DNA of 24,718 nt from Plantago elongata (GCA_036897095.1 JAYMSP010002368.1:1-24718); one strand, 5' to 3'; shown: positions 1 through 10,800, counted from the first letter of the stretch. Numbers and translations: made by a program. Notes: generated by a model from the letters alone, not told the origin.

Positions 1-881
1 ACTGGTCAAGAAGCTTTACGACGTTTCTGTGATGGTGTTGTTGCTATATTTGGCCCGACGTATATGAGAAGTGTCAAAGATGAGGATGTTCGTCAGTTAC
101 TCGAGGTGAACACGGCAAGAGGTTTCCCCGGTACGCTAGGAAGTATTGATTGCATGCATTGGCAATGTAAGAATTGTTATTCTGCTTGGAAGGGTCAATT
201 CCAAAGAAAGAACAAGAAATGCACACGTTTTAGAAGTGGTTGCATCTCAAGATACTTGGATTTGGCATTCTTTTGTTGGTGTTTCAGGAAAGTTGAACGA
301 TATCACGGTGGTTGAAAGATCACCCGTATTCGACGAATTGCTACAAGGTAAAAAACCCCCCCCCCCCCCCCCAACTTTAGTGTTAATGGTCACGAATACA
401 AAATGTGATACTATCTAACATATGGTATATATCCGAAGTGGACAACTTTTCTGAAATCGATCAAGGGGCCAATTACTCCAAAACAGGCTAAGTTTGCTAC
501 GTGTCAAGAGGCGGTCCGGAAAGACGTTGAACGTGCTTTAGGAGTTCTACAATCGCGCTTCAAAGTGATTAAGGATCCATCATTGGCCCATACCCGAAAA
601 GATCTTGCTAGAATCAATTGTATTTGTTTGCACAACATGATAGTGGAGGATGAGTGTCACTTAAATCTTAACTACAAAGATATCATCCGTGAAATACAAG
701 AAGATGCACAAGAATTAGGCATCAACAATAACAGTGATTATGTATTCCAGCGTAGGAATTCCGTCATCAATTCAATTGAAGGCTATTTGAAGAGATTGTA
801 GAAAGTCGAGAAGTCCATCTCCAGTTGCAAGAGGACATGATAGAACATGTTTGGTCTATCAATGGTCCTATTCCTGAGTAG
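1..881 (+). pseudogene. PIF/Harbinger transposase (DDE nuclease, ALP1/HARBI1-like), 5' part outside window, decayed
   Basis: This is the C-terminal two thirds of a plant Harbinger transposase, the nuclease that cuts and rejoins the element. Frame 1 is open from base 1 and holds the family motif GSIDCMHW followed by KNC-x4-AWKGQF (first catalytic Asp). At about 205-225 the similarity moves to frame 2, giving VASQDTWIWHSFVGVSGKLND and RSPVFDELLQGK (second Asp, in LND). It returns to frame 1 across a 17-base C run (356-372), continuing as NFSVNGHEYKM, an in-frame TGA at 406-408, then YYLTYGIYPKW and AVRKDVERALGVLQSRF (catalytic Glu). The frame 1 segment stops at 801, but a plausible native C-terminus, VHLQLQEDMIEHVW, lies in frame 3 and ends at the TAG at 879-881. 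So there are about three frameshifts and one stop, yet all three DDE residues remain. The copy is inactive but not ancient. Family assignment is firm; exact shift points are approximate. Confidence 0.9.
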
Positions 882-1084
882 TTGTTTGATATTTCATTGC
901 TTATGTTGATTATTTTAATGTATTGTACTTTCATGTATCGATTTGTTTCTCAATATTTCATGTATTGTACTTTCTGATTTCAATAAAACACCTCTTTTCA
1001 TTTGATTAAAAAGTAAACATTTTAACATTCGAACAATGCAACATTAAACAAAACCTAAGGATTTAGTAATAATACAACAAATAA

Positions 1085-1716
1085 CTAAACACTAGCAACG
1101 AAGGGGTGATTTTTGGTGCTCCATTGTTGCTCAGGTCGCAGGTCTCTCCGCATGCATCACAATCGATGTCTTTCCACTCCGGAGTGATTTCTGGTCCATG
1201 AGTTGCGTCGTTCTCTGGATCAACACATACACATGTCCTGAAAAGAACCTGGAGTTGGGACCATAGTGGTTCATCAACAACATACTACCAAATTGTGTGG
1301 CAATCAAATCCCATGATCTCTGCCCAAGACTCCAAGTTCACTCGATTTCTACCACCCGCGAAATTGACGACGATGTTTTTTATGCTCGTCGTCCCAAGTG
1401 AGGATTCTACGAAAGGTAAAGAACCTTAGTATAGCTTCTCAATGTTAGCCTTCATTTCTGCTAAAGAGTAGTAGGCATTATTTCACTGAAGTTGAGACAA
1501 AACCCTCTGGAGGGATTCATCCTGCTTGTGAGGATAACACCAAGTGCCAAGCTCCTTTTGCCTCATCAAGTTGTGAACCATGAAGTACACATGGTGCTTC
1601 TTCATCTTTACATCGTACAACAAGAAGTCTTGGTAGTTTCGAGCAGCTTTCTCTTGTGTCGGCATCCAAATTTGTGCAGCTGGAATCACTAGCTTCTACG
1701 ACGAACTAGAAGACAT
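1085..1716 (-). pseudogene. decayed minus-strand ORF, possible Harbinger accessory ORF, product unrecognised
   Basis: One minus-strand frame can be followed from an ATG at 1716-1714 to about 1085, interrupted by in-frame stops: a TAG at 1698-1696, one just after LSQLQ at about 1485, one after ANIEKLY near 1426, and one near 1287. It begins MSSSSS, then after the first stop KLVIPAAQIWMPTQEKAAR and YQDFLLYDVKMKKHH, later VNFAGGRNRVNLESWAEIMGF and EITPEWKDIDCDACGETCD. A TATA box sits about 80 bases upstream of the ATG, so this was probably a transcribed gene. It converges tail to tail on the Harbinger transposase with only about 200 bases between, which suggests the element's second ORF (normally a Myb/SANT-like protein). 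I do not see a clear Myb domain, so that role is inference; a captured or neighbouring host gene is the alternative. Confidence 0.5.
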
Positions 1717-1788
1717 CTTGAAGAAAGAGTGTTTATTTAAGATTTGAGATTGAGTTGAAGAGTGTGGGGTAGATAAGAGTAATACTTA

Positions 1789-1803
1789 TGGGGTATTTAT
1801 AGT
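1789..1803 (-). promoter_or_regulatory. TATA box of the minus-strand decayed ORF
   Basis: Read on the minus strand this is CACTATAAATACCCC, a near-ideal plant TATA box. It lies about 75-85 bases before the ATG at 1716, and the sequence between is pyrimidine/A-rich like a plant 5' leader. Transcription start would be near 1760. The surviving promoter contrasts with the stop-ridden reading frame behind it. Confidence 0.55.
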
Positions 1804-2347
1804 GAAACAAGTCCAAATATTTAAGTTGAAATTGAACCTCCAAATGCAGATAAAATTAAAATTTACATTGGAATTCAATTCTTGGAATGGAGTTCTATGT
1901 TGCAATGACTGGCATCTAATGGGGGTGATGGTACCTATTAATATAAAGAACATACATGAATGTACCAATGTCATAACTGATATATTTTCTCCTGATTTCT
2001 TCATTCTGATATATCCTCAATCAAATAATTCAAAATGAGTTTTAATGATGCGATTTGATTAATTTCAACTTCTAAACACTTTTAGAATATGTTAAAAAAA
2101 TATAAAAAATAATAATAACAAAATAAAAAAGCACTATTCATGGTCGTCCAGATGATCCATTGGACAAGATACCCGACTGCAGTGGTCATCAGAGTGGCCA
2201 ATAACTGACACTATTCACGGTCAAATAAATGACCCATTGGGAATGATCTAATAAAGATACTAACTACACTTTATGCAAACAAAATAAATTTTACTAAAAA
2301 GAATACAAAAAATTTGTAATGACACGTATTATATATTGTATGACATT
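1804..2347. other. AT-rich intergenic stretch, mostly featureless
   Basis: No coding signal. The overlapping short ORFs on both strands (1786-2038) have no recognisable composition or motif. An A-rich run occupies about 2093-2130, directly before the direct repeat pair listed separately. The segment may contain the promoter and right terminus of the Harbinger element. Confidence 0.5.
2132..2239. repeat. pair of imperfect ~31-bp direct repeats, 77 bp apart
   Basis: CACTATTCATGGTC followed by GATGATCCATTGG (2132-2162) recurs as CACTATTCACGGTC followed by AATGACCCATTGG (2209-2239). The second copy includes the small inverted repeat GGTCA-N6-TGACC. Subterminal repeats of this kind are common near DNA transposon ends, so this may mark the right end of the Harbinger element or a separate MITE, but no matching inverted copy was found in the window. 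Confidence 0.5.
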
Positions 2348-2484
2348 TAGGGGCGGACGCATGATTTTAACCTGAAAAAGTGAAACTATATATATGAGGA
2401 ATTTTCGAAGATTGGTGGTCGAAATTTAAAATTTCAAAAATATTACCTATAAATAAAAAATTCCCTCCGCTAAGTCCGCCCCTG
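2348..2484. mobile_element. 137-bp hAT-type MITE with 8-bp target site duplication
   Basis: The element starts TAGGGGCGGAC and ends GTCCGCCCCTG, terminal inverted repeats of 11 bp with one mismatch at the outermost base. It is flanked by perfect 8-bp direct repeats ATGACATT (2340-2347 and 2485-2492). An 8-bp duplication plus a (C/T)AGGGGCGGA-type terminus is the signature of non-autonomous hAT elements in plants. The interior is AT-rich with no ORF, as expected of a MITE mobilised in trans. Intact termini and a perfect duplication suggest a fairly recent insertion. Confidence 0.88.
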
Positions 2485-2492
2485 ATGACATT

Positions 2493-3648
2493 TGATTTGG
2501 TATTAATGAATCGATTTGACATTTTTACTTATAGAATGTAATGCACTAGGTGAACTTCACACTCATGTAATAAATTACGTAAATATAGTTTGTGTGTTTG
2601 AGTGCGTTGATAAAATATTGAAATTGAATTTTAAACTTAGTATTTGATATTTAATTTTAATATTCATAATCTTAAATTAGAGATAGTAATGCAAGTAGAA
2701 GAATGATAGAGTGTAAAGTTGATTTTTCTTTTTCCACTTAAAGATGAATTCGTTTCTAGAAAAATCTGAAGCACCACTTGCACATTCCAATGATGAAAAT
2801 ATCCGATCATATGGTCCATGGATTGACCTAGTTTTAACTTCTCGATGGGACAAAAAGAAGTGATGCTAAGGATTTTGTGCTAACTTATCTATCCATCTCA
2901 AAATCAAATAAATAATCTTTCACAACCGTCATAGAAAACTACCGACTAAATTTACAATAATACCTCTATAAACTTGTCGCTATTCTTTAGTACTATTTCC
3001 TAACTATAAAAAACATTTAAGTTCTGCAACAATTATTGGGATTCTCAGGAGCCGGTTTGTCATACTGCTGGAGCGGTCATATCCCCACTTAAATCGAACT
3101 TTTTATATATAAAAATACAATTTTAATTAAAAAATACCATTGAAATTGTATCACAATCCGTTGTATTATATAGTAAGAAAAAAAGTATTATGAAGTTAAT
3201 TGAAAGTATCCTAATGAAATTATGAATGAAACCCACGCAAATACGCAATGATGTGTTTATATTCTCATCGACTTTTCCTAACTAGTTCTTTAAATTAAAT
3301 TAAGTGTGTTCTGTCCTGTCTTAATCCTATTTTCAACAAGGTTGCAACTTTGATTGTGATTTCAATTTTCAACCATACCAACTTATTCCCTTCTCACAAT
3401 TCATAAAACATGTAAAATGAAGAAATTCAAAGTATTTAGTGAAATAGATTGAGCAATACTATTGTATGATGAAGTAATAGTCACATAAGTGTTTATGAAT
3501 TTTACTTCACTTAATAAAAGTTTCCGTTCAAGTTTCAATGCTAGAATTGTTTCAAAGGAAAAAAATATATACAAGTCGGTTGAATTAGTAGTATACAGTA
3601 ATGAATACCAGTAGAAATTTTTATAAAAAATTATAATGCAACGAGCAA

Positions 3649-3649
<1 letters not shown>
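2493..3649. other. AT-rich intergenic DNA without recognisable genes
   Basis: I see no ORF of note, RNA gene or clear element here. Composition is strongly AT-rich with scattered poly-A/T runs, typical of plant intergenic sequence. Confidence 0.6.

Positions 3650-3690
<41 letters not shown>
3650..3690. repeat. (ATT)n microsatellite, about 13.7 perfect copies
   Basis: An uninterrupted 41-bp ATT tract. It directly abuts the 5' side of a tRNA-like SINE fragment. Perfect trinucleotide tracts of this length are usually length-polymorphic between individuals. Confidence 0.95.
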
Positions 3691-3699
3691 CATTTTAAT

Positions 3700-3790
3700 A
3701 ATTACAACTTAGTTGGTAAGAAGACGCTTCAATTCCTCCCAAAAAGTCAGGAGTTTGAGTCACCCCTGATCGTTTTTAAAAAAAAATTGT
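3700..3790 (+). mobile_element. tRNA-derived SINE fragment
   Basis: ACTTAGTTGGTAAG (3707-3720) resembles a pol III A box, and GGAGTTTGAGTCACC (3750-3764) resembles a B box (consensus GGTTCGANTCC). The spacing fits a tRNA-type internal promoter. No cloverleaf can be drawn, so it is not a functional tRNA. It runs into an A-rich tail near 3777-3786. The short remaining body suggests truncation. I cannot assign a SINE family. Confidence 0.5.
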
Positions 3791-4287
3791 TATTAGCAGA
3801 CAAGGAAAATAGCATGCAGTATAAGCCAACCACCCAAATATTGCTGCTCTCCTGGGCGGAACGAGGAGAAAAAATTACGTGTGACTAATTAACACAGTAA
3901 ACGTTCAATTGAAAATTTACAGTACTTATGTCGAAAAACACTATACAATGTCACCATAAATCTAACTTTTTACAAACTAAAAATTTAAATATACTATATA
4001 AAAGTAAAATTTAGTAGTATGGATGATAACAGTTGAAATTAAAATGAGATTATTTAATAAAAGATATGATATATACCATGAAAATTGCAAAATTGAGTGT
4101 GGTTGGAAACACCCAGCCCATATATTACCTCAGCCCCCCGGCTGCTCTGCGTCTCCCACAAGTGCATCCGTTTGTCTCTGGATTTTAGAGAAGAGATGAA
4201 CGCATATCAAAATTCAACATTCTTTTTTAGTACTACAGACAACAAGATCACCGACTTGTTTGCATTGATTCTCCAGGAAGCCACAAA
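3791..4287. other. intergenic sequence, nothing recognised
   Basis: AT-rich, with a C-rich patch (4110-4160). A 76-codon ORF (4097-4327) has no recognisable domain and runs through a local tandem duplication, so I do not call it a gene. Confidence 0.5.
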
Positions 4288-4337
4288 CTTGTATGCAAAT
4301 AGTGACAACATGCTTGTATGCAGATAGTGACAACATG
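4288..4337. repeat. 25-bp tandem duplication (2 copies, one mismatch)
   Basis: CTTGTATGCAAATAGTGACA plus ACATG (4288-4312) is followed immediately by the same unit with a single A-to-G change (4313-4337). It looks like a recent slippage or repair duplication. Confidence 0.9.
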
Positions 4338-4849
4338 TTTTCTCCCAGATTTAGGCTTTTCATATACATGGTATAGTAACCTAAGCTCTCTTATCAATTT
4401 CAATTCAGTTCATCTGAATTTACTAATTTCAGTTCAGGTTCATGCAGTTTAATCAGTTATGTGCCCGAGTGCTTACATGTGTTGCGTGTGACAACATATA
4501 ATGCACACGATAACAGGAGTCACTAACATGTCGCACGAATATGAAACCTGTTTTGACCATTTCACAACACATACACACCTCCAAAATGCACATTGGAGAG
4601 CATGAGCAAAGATTTTACATTACACATCAAAGCAGTCAAGTACAGAAACACAACTATACATTGTACCATATGGATGGAAGGAAAAGTTGGCCTTCTACAG
4701 CAGCGCTATGTTGATACATAAGTATAATGGCTGCAATAGCACCAGATTAGAATGATACGTTACGTCACAACCTTGATAATAAATATGATGTGCTTACACT
4801 AAATCCAAAATCGAAAGGCAAGTACAACAAGGAGCATAAATAATCACGA
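4338..4849. other. intergenic sequence beyond the predicted 3' end of the UPL gene
   Basis: No ORF, RNA gene or repeat recognised. If the UPL transcript ends upstream at the distal AATAAA, this is the downstream flank. Confidence 0.45.
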
Positions 4850-4869
4850 GGGTAGAGTCTTGTGCTCCA

Positions 4870-4875
4870 TTTATT
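4870..4875 (-). promoter_or_regulatory. candidate distal poly(A) signal of the UPL gene
   Basis: AATAAA on the minus strand (forward TTTATT). If the 3' UTR intron is spliced, the terminal UTR exon would run from 5183 to about 4850 and this signal would sit near its end. A nearer alternative is the AATAAA cluster at about 5519-5529, inside the proposed intron, which would serve an unspliced 3' UTR. Sequence alone does not decide between them. Confidence 0.4.
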
Positions 4876-5183
4876 CCTATCAATGACGAAAAAAAAGTAT
4901 GTACACGATGAAAAATAGTGTATCAGGACTCTAATCCCTTGCAAATCTGAAATCTTCCTTATCCCCAGCCGGATGGATATATTTGTGCATATGATCTACT
5001 ATTGAAACCAAAATGATCAGCCAGATCTTTGAAGACGAAGCTTGCTAATTGGGATGTACTAGGAAATAATGCCACCAGAAACATTCAACCTCCGCAATGA
5101 ATTGGTGTAACACAACCAGACCAGCCTATTTCTGATGGTACTTGAGAGGTGGTTTATCCTAATCCTGGTTGAATTTTTCTAAT

Positions 5184-5654
5184 CTGCAAATACAAACGCG
5201 TAAAGTTATGTATGAATTCATACAACAAAAGTGCAAGAATAGATGTGGCACATTTGTTGGCATAGCATGAATGGGATGCAACAGACCAATATCAATGGGG
5301 GTAAATAAACAACTAGCTGCTACTCGTCTATATGACCAAAAAAATAGCAACGGCATTTTAGACCAAATAATAGTAAGAGAATCTTTAGAACAGACACCAG
5401 ACCAAGAAACACCTGCACAGTCAATAGTACAACAACAGATGGTCTACATCTCCCAGGAACAGCAGAGAGAACAGAAATTTGCAGTAGAGTTATAACGGAC
5501 TTTTGTTATTCTTAATATCTTTATTTATTATTAATCAAGATAGGCGACACACCACAGATTATGCTATTTACATAACAAGGTTCAAGTCAAAATGAAAAAA
5601 CCATGGAAATGATATTCAGTACAAACGTAGAGTCAACAATCAACTAACAGGTAC
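5184..5654 (-). other. predicted 3' UTR intron of the UPL gene
   Basis: Downstream of the stop codon at 5710-5712 the minus strand shows a strong donor, ATCCAG|GTACCTG, with the last exon base at 5655. A good acceptor, TTTGTATTTGCAG|ATTAG, places the next exon at 5183. The intron would be 471 bp, AT-rich and T-rich. The junction lies 55 nt after the stop, close to the usual distance threshold for nonsense-mediated decay. The short ORFs within are not convincing genes. Confidence 0.5.
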
Positions 5655-5709
5655 CTGGATGTGAAGAGCCCAGTACCAACTTTGCACAAGACAGTTAGCT
5701 CCTGCCAAT

Positions 5710-7800
5710 CTAACCAAAACCAAATCCTTCACTAGCTTCATGGATGGCCAATAATAAACGTTCTTGAAGCTGCTCCTTGGAAGAATACTCCGGAAGGTCC
5801 AGTTGGTTAAAACTGAAGAAGTTGCAAAAGACAATATGAATGCCGAGGCATTTGTAACAAAAATATTTGCTGTTAAGCGAATTGTAGGAAAAATATTTTT
5901 TTGTTGGTTTATATTTGAGTACAACAACAATATTATATGCAATATTTCTTGTGGGTTTAACTTTAAATATAAAAATGTGCATTCCTTATTTCCTGATATT
6001 TCCAGAAAAAAAAAAAAAAATCCCCCATCCCGTCAAACTACTTACCATGTATGAGCTGATGGAAGTCTCTCAGGAGCTCCATATGCTTTGTGAATCTGAA
6101 ATCTTTGCGGACCAGATATGCCTTGAAGAACCTTAAAGCCTTCTAAAGGAACCTGATAAATGAAATGTTTAAATTAGCATTGCAGATTCAAACAAGCTGT
6201 CTCCAATGTATTTTTAACGAGCATGCAAAGATTATCAACTAAGCATCAGTACCAGGTATTCCATCACAAAAATTATCTATAAAAGAAGATACATTTGAGA
6301 CTCAACTGCTTTCTTTCCAGTTTAGATGAAGGGGTTTTGCAGTTCTATCAGAAACAGTAACAGATAAATGTCACTCTAATTATAGGCATGCATAGCATGA
6401 AATGACCAGACCAATCCGAATTCTACAGGGATAAGCGTCACATGCTTAAATATGGTGTAACATGTCATTACAAACTGCAGGTGATTGATAATAAATATTA
6501 AATGATATCAAGACTCTCAGGCATCACCTTCGAGGTTCCAGTAACAAATTGAAGAAATCTTGCCGTATCTTCCTTGCTGAATGCCTTAACAACCTCCCAA
6601 AACCATTGCACAATACCAGATGCCATGGTATAGCCAGTATACTCGGTATTAGCCTTCAAGTCCTCCACTACAAGACAAATTAAAATGTTGAGAAACAATA
6701 ATATTTTGGTTAAAGAAACTCGATGGAGGAGTAGATCAACTTACAATCAATTTCTGGAAGACCGCTAATCAACAGTTCAAGCTCCTTGTCGTTGAAAATA
6801 GATATAAGCTCCCGTGGAACTAATTCATTGAATCCCTCAAGAAAAGAATTTATTTGGGGCCGAATAGCATTTGTTAAAATGTGATCAGCAACAAGGTCTA
6901 CATATTCATGTTTTGTTTCTTCTGTTACCCTTATATTCCTTCCTCCCGGTTTAAGCTCATAATCAGTAACCTAAACATTAAAGGTTTGTGAAAAATCAGA
7001 TACATGTACATGAACATTCTACGAGACTTGGATCATTATGTTGAATCCATACAAGGAAGAAGAATTGTAGCACTTAACAAATACGATTTTGTACCTCTGT
7101 TTTCTCATAGAGGATATGCTTTTCTTCATCAGCATCCATGCTAAATGTCAAATCAGGTATGTCACTAACATCATTCTGTTGGAATGAAAAGACAGAAACT
7201 ATTTTAGTTAATTAAGAAACTCTCTAATAAAAACACTACTGCTTCTTCATGTCACTCACCTCCAGCATCCATTTCAGATTCTTATAGTAATCTGGATCAA
7301 CAGCCTCTATATCATGATAAGTCACCTTCACACCAAGAATGTGCTTGTAGAACGAGCGCGTAAAATAAACATCGAGAAGTTGCCCATCAAACAGTGCCTT
7401 GGCAACCTATAAGGTAAATGGAAGACAAGAGTATTAGAGAATAAACAACAATACACTATTTGCAGAAACTGAAGCTCATCATAGGATTCATATGATATTT
7501 ACCACACGTCCCACAAATCTAAAATAAGAGAGATGCTCAGTCTGAAATACAGAATTTGGATTGGGCTGAAAAGTTGCATTGTTTCCAACAGTGGTGAAAA
7601 GCAAGGCTCCTTTGTCAAATACAACTCTTGATAACACTTGATACCATTCCCTTGTTAAACCTCCAGCATCAATACCCTCTTCACCTTGAAAATGAACGTT
7701 CAAACGTCCCTTGAGATCTTGATTTGGTCTCATACGTAGCTGGTTATAAGAATCCTCCAAAATGTATGCTCGCCTAACACTGATACGCAGTGGGCCAGAG
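5710..7800 (-). other. HECT catalytic domain of UPL, exons 10 (end) to 16
   Basis: The domain begins near residue 3310 with PLRISVRRAYILEDSYNQL and continues through GEEGIDAGGLTREWYQVL, SYFRFVGRVVAKALFDGQLL, YYKNLKWMLENDVSDIPDL, LKPGGRNIRVTEETK and FLQFVTGTSKVP to LPSAHTCFNQLDLPEY and the end at 3676. The N-lobe (E2 binding) and C-lobe are complete. The active-site Cys is residue 3643; its codon is split TG|T by the last coding intron (5813-6045). Phe occurs in the conserved C-terminal FGFG, as in UPL1/2. Confidence 0.95.
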
Positions 7801-10800
7801 AGGTGTTGGTCATGCTGCTGCCGTATCCTGGACCTAAAATAAGCCCTTTTGTTATCAAAATCTATCAACCTAGGAGCTTTAAGCATCATTGAGAGTGACT
7901 TTTCCAGTAAACCAGGATTCTGCCTCACAAAAGCATTAAGCATTCGACGGTGTCTCTCAGCAAACCTAGCAAATGTCACTGAACCATCAGATCCTCTATG
8001 CATATCCACAAACTTCACAGATGATTGTGTAGAGCAACCAACATGTTCTTTCACTTCTCTGGCTGTTATACTAGACTGATCTTGCTGCAGAGTTGGAGTG
8101 TTAGCCTGCAGTTTCTCACACAAAACAAAGAATCCTTCAATGTATGGTAGGAGCCTCTGAGTTCCAGGAGGAAGAGGAGTGGGTAATAATGAAGAACCCT
8201 GTATCTGCTCCCTATTGTTAACATGCGAAACAGCTGAAGAGTGGGAGTTCTGGTTCAGCTCTGATTCCATAGTGCTGATACATTCACTAAGTTCTTTCCA
8301 TAATGGCTCCAAGACAACATTTAACTTACACATGATAGTGTGCTCGTCCTGGTCCTCTTCATCTAATTTCTCCTTATAACTATCACTGTTAAATGAAGTA
8401 AGAGAGCTGAGTATCAGTAGAACACGAAGAACTGAAGCCCCAGCCATAGATCCAGCACTTAATCCCAGCATACGCGTATCCTTAAGTGTTGTAAGCTCTC
8501 TGACAGCTGAGCTGCTTAACCTTTGAGTTAGCTGTGAGAGCTCCGAAATGAAATTTTTGCGATGAGCAGCAGCAACAGAGGCAAACTTCCTAAGCACCTC
8601 GCCAGCTAGTGTGTAAACTTTGTCAGACAGCCTAAGTAATAAAAAAAAACAAATATAAAATACCTTTTAGTGTTTGTTTAATGTCTACAACTGCAGTTCA
8701 TAGACATCACAAGGAAAATTAGAATAAATGGCATGGGAACAATTTGAGATTATAGTAAACAAGTAACTCCGAGATTTAAGCATGTGTGATCAAACAAGGA
8801 AATAAAATAAAGGTTTACGAGAACAGTGGAAACAACAGTCAAGTTGTCAAGTTTCAGAAAGCAATACCCTTCATGACCGAGAAGACCACAGAGATTATGC
8901 AACTCTGATGCAGGCACAAGTAAGAACACGTCGGAAGCACTAGTGCTTTTGTGACTGTCAGATTTCGATTGACTTCTATCTGGTTGATCAGATTCTACGT
9001 TTAATGGAGGGGCATCTATCTGAGGATTAGAGGCAGTCCCGTCACCAGGAAGGCCTTCAGCATTCTCTGTAGTTTCTTCGGGATTAGTCTGGATAACTGC
9101 TTTGGATGCCGCAGCACATACAACAACTTGGAGCAGGCCCATGACCTGCAATAAACAAAATCATATATCAACAATATTCCAGTTCAAGACAAGATTTCTT
9201 TAATAGGATCAACAGTGACGTGTCAGATACCTGCTCAAGATGCGCAGTGCTCTGCAAGAAAAGTGGTTGACCTAATAGTCGAAGTAGTAATATTAGTGGG
9301 AGTTCCACCTTCCGTGAGCTTCCAGAAAGGCTGGGCCGATGCTCTTCTCCAGTGATTATATTCTTACCTCTATCAACTTCTGAATTATCAGTACTTGCAG
9401 ATCCAGTTACATTTGAGACCTCTAAGTGGAAGAGCAGACCAGCAACACCAGAATGGTTTGTAGCCAGATATGTCAGAATTTCAAGAACACGCCGCAATAC
9501 TAACGGAGGAACACCTAAGTGAAATGGAAAAGTTCTTTTAAGTTCTATGTTGGAATCATAAACGATATATTTGCATAGCCAGGAGTAAATCCATACCATC
9601 ACACACTTGAGATCGACCATAAACAACTTCAGACTGACATCCGTAAAGTCTCTGTGAACTCATGCAGGTCAGCCCACTGACGGTTCCAACAGCATCAGGA
9701 TTGATCATATCAAGCAGAAGACGAACTAGAGTCGCTCTTGTATCACTGTGAGAGCACAAATTCAACAGAAGTCTCTGCAACAGACCTTTTCCAAGAGGCT
9801 TAAAAGAAATGAGAAGGAAAAGAAAAATCAGACTTATGTTGTCAATTATGATTATATGAAAGATTCTAAACTGAAACTCGATGATAAAACACCTGAATGA
9901 CAATGATTATACAAGAGATAGATCACAGTTCACTTCAATAGAAGATCAGGCATGCCGTCATATACTACACCATTGCAATCAAACATAAAAACTACCTGTG
10001 CTAAACGTAAAAGGCGGATCAATGCTTTCAAGCCATTAGCATCCAAAAATGGCTCTCCTTCAAATTCTTTCAGCTTCAAGTTCTCGGAAATGGAAGAAGC
10101 CCCCCGTCCAATACTGACTCCTACACCCCTATCCATAACTGCCTGGGCCAAGCCGATCCTATTTCCCCGACTACTGAGCCTCTGGTTACTTCCAAACAAG
10201 CTGCGAGCATGATAATGACTCATTGCTCTATCCCTGAGCATTTGTGCTTCGGCGAGTAATGGAGATGGCAAGGCAGATAGTACTGCCTCTGAAGAAGTCA
10301 AGAGCACCTGAAATATAAAACAGTGTAAGTATATTGCATAGGGTCATGAACCATGACACAAGGATTTCAGCTTACAAACCTCCTCACGTAGTTCAGCAGG
10401 AAAAGTGGCTATTATTGATGCATTGTCCATGTCAACTGGCTGACCTTCTGACTGCTGCATAATCCTTTGTGCTCTTTGCTGTGCTAGAACTTCCGCTTGA
10501 ATGTCAGGAGGAAGAGCTGCCAAAAACTCTGGATCAATGTCTTCAACTGTAGGGGGTGCATAAGTGGGAGGTGGGGCAGTTTGAGCTTGTTGTGAAGCAA
10601 GCACCTCTGCACGAAGGTCTTCGGGAAGTGCCTCCAAGAATGCCGGATCAATACCATTTGCATTAGAAGCATCACTGTTCAGACTACTTTCATTGGTCAC
10701 AGCAGCATCTTGGACAACCATATCATTTTGCTGGGATGATGGCTCCTCTAGATTGATACCAGATTGAGGTATCTGCAGGTCAGACTGATCTCTTTCTTCT

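Larger units (their letters stand above)
1..1803. mobile_element. PIF/Harbinger DNA transposon remnant, left end outside the window, right end uncertain
   Basis: The transposase relic (plus strand) and the minus-strand ORF with its TATA box look like the two convergent genes of one Harbinger element. The left terminus lies before base 1, so no terminal inverted repeat or 3-bp target duplication can be verified. The right end is at least the TATA box near 1793-1803 and could extend to the short direct repeats at 2132-2239. Bases 882-1084 between the two ORFs are AT-rich 3' sequence with AATAAA-like words on both strands and no further coding signal. Confidence 0.6.

Noticed and set aside
3700-3790. 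Functional tRNA gene
   Set aside because: A- and B-box-like words are present, but no cloverleaf or acceptor stem pairs.
4097-4327. 76-codon plus-strand ORF
   Set aside because: No recognisable motif, and it reads through a recent tandem duplication.
5159-5356. Small gene in the region after the UPL stop
   Set aside because: These ORFs fall in the predicted 3' UTR intron and terminal UTR exon and have no coding character.
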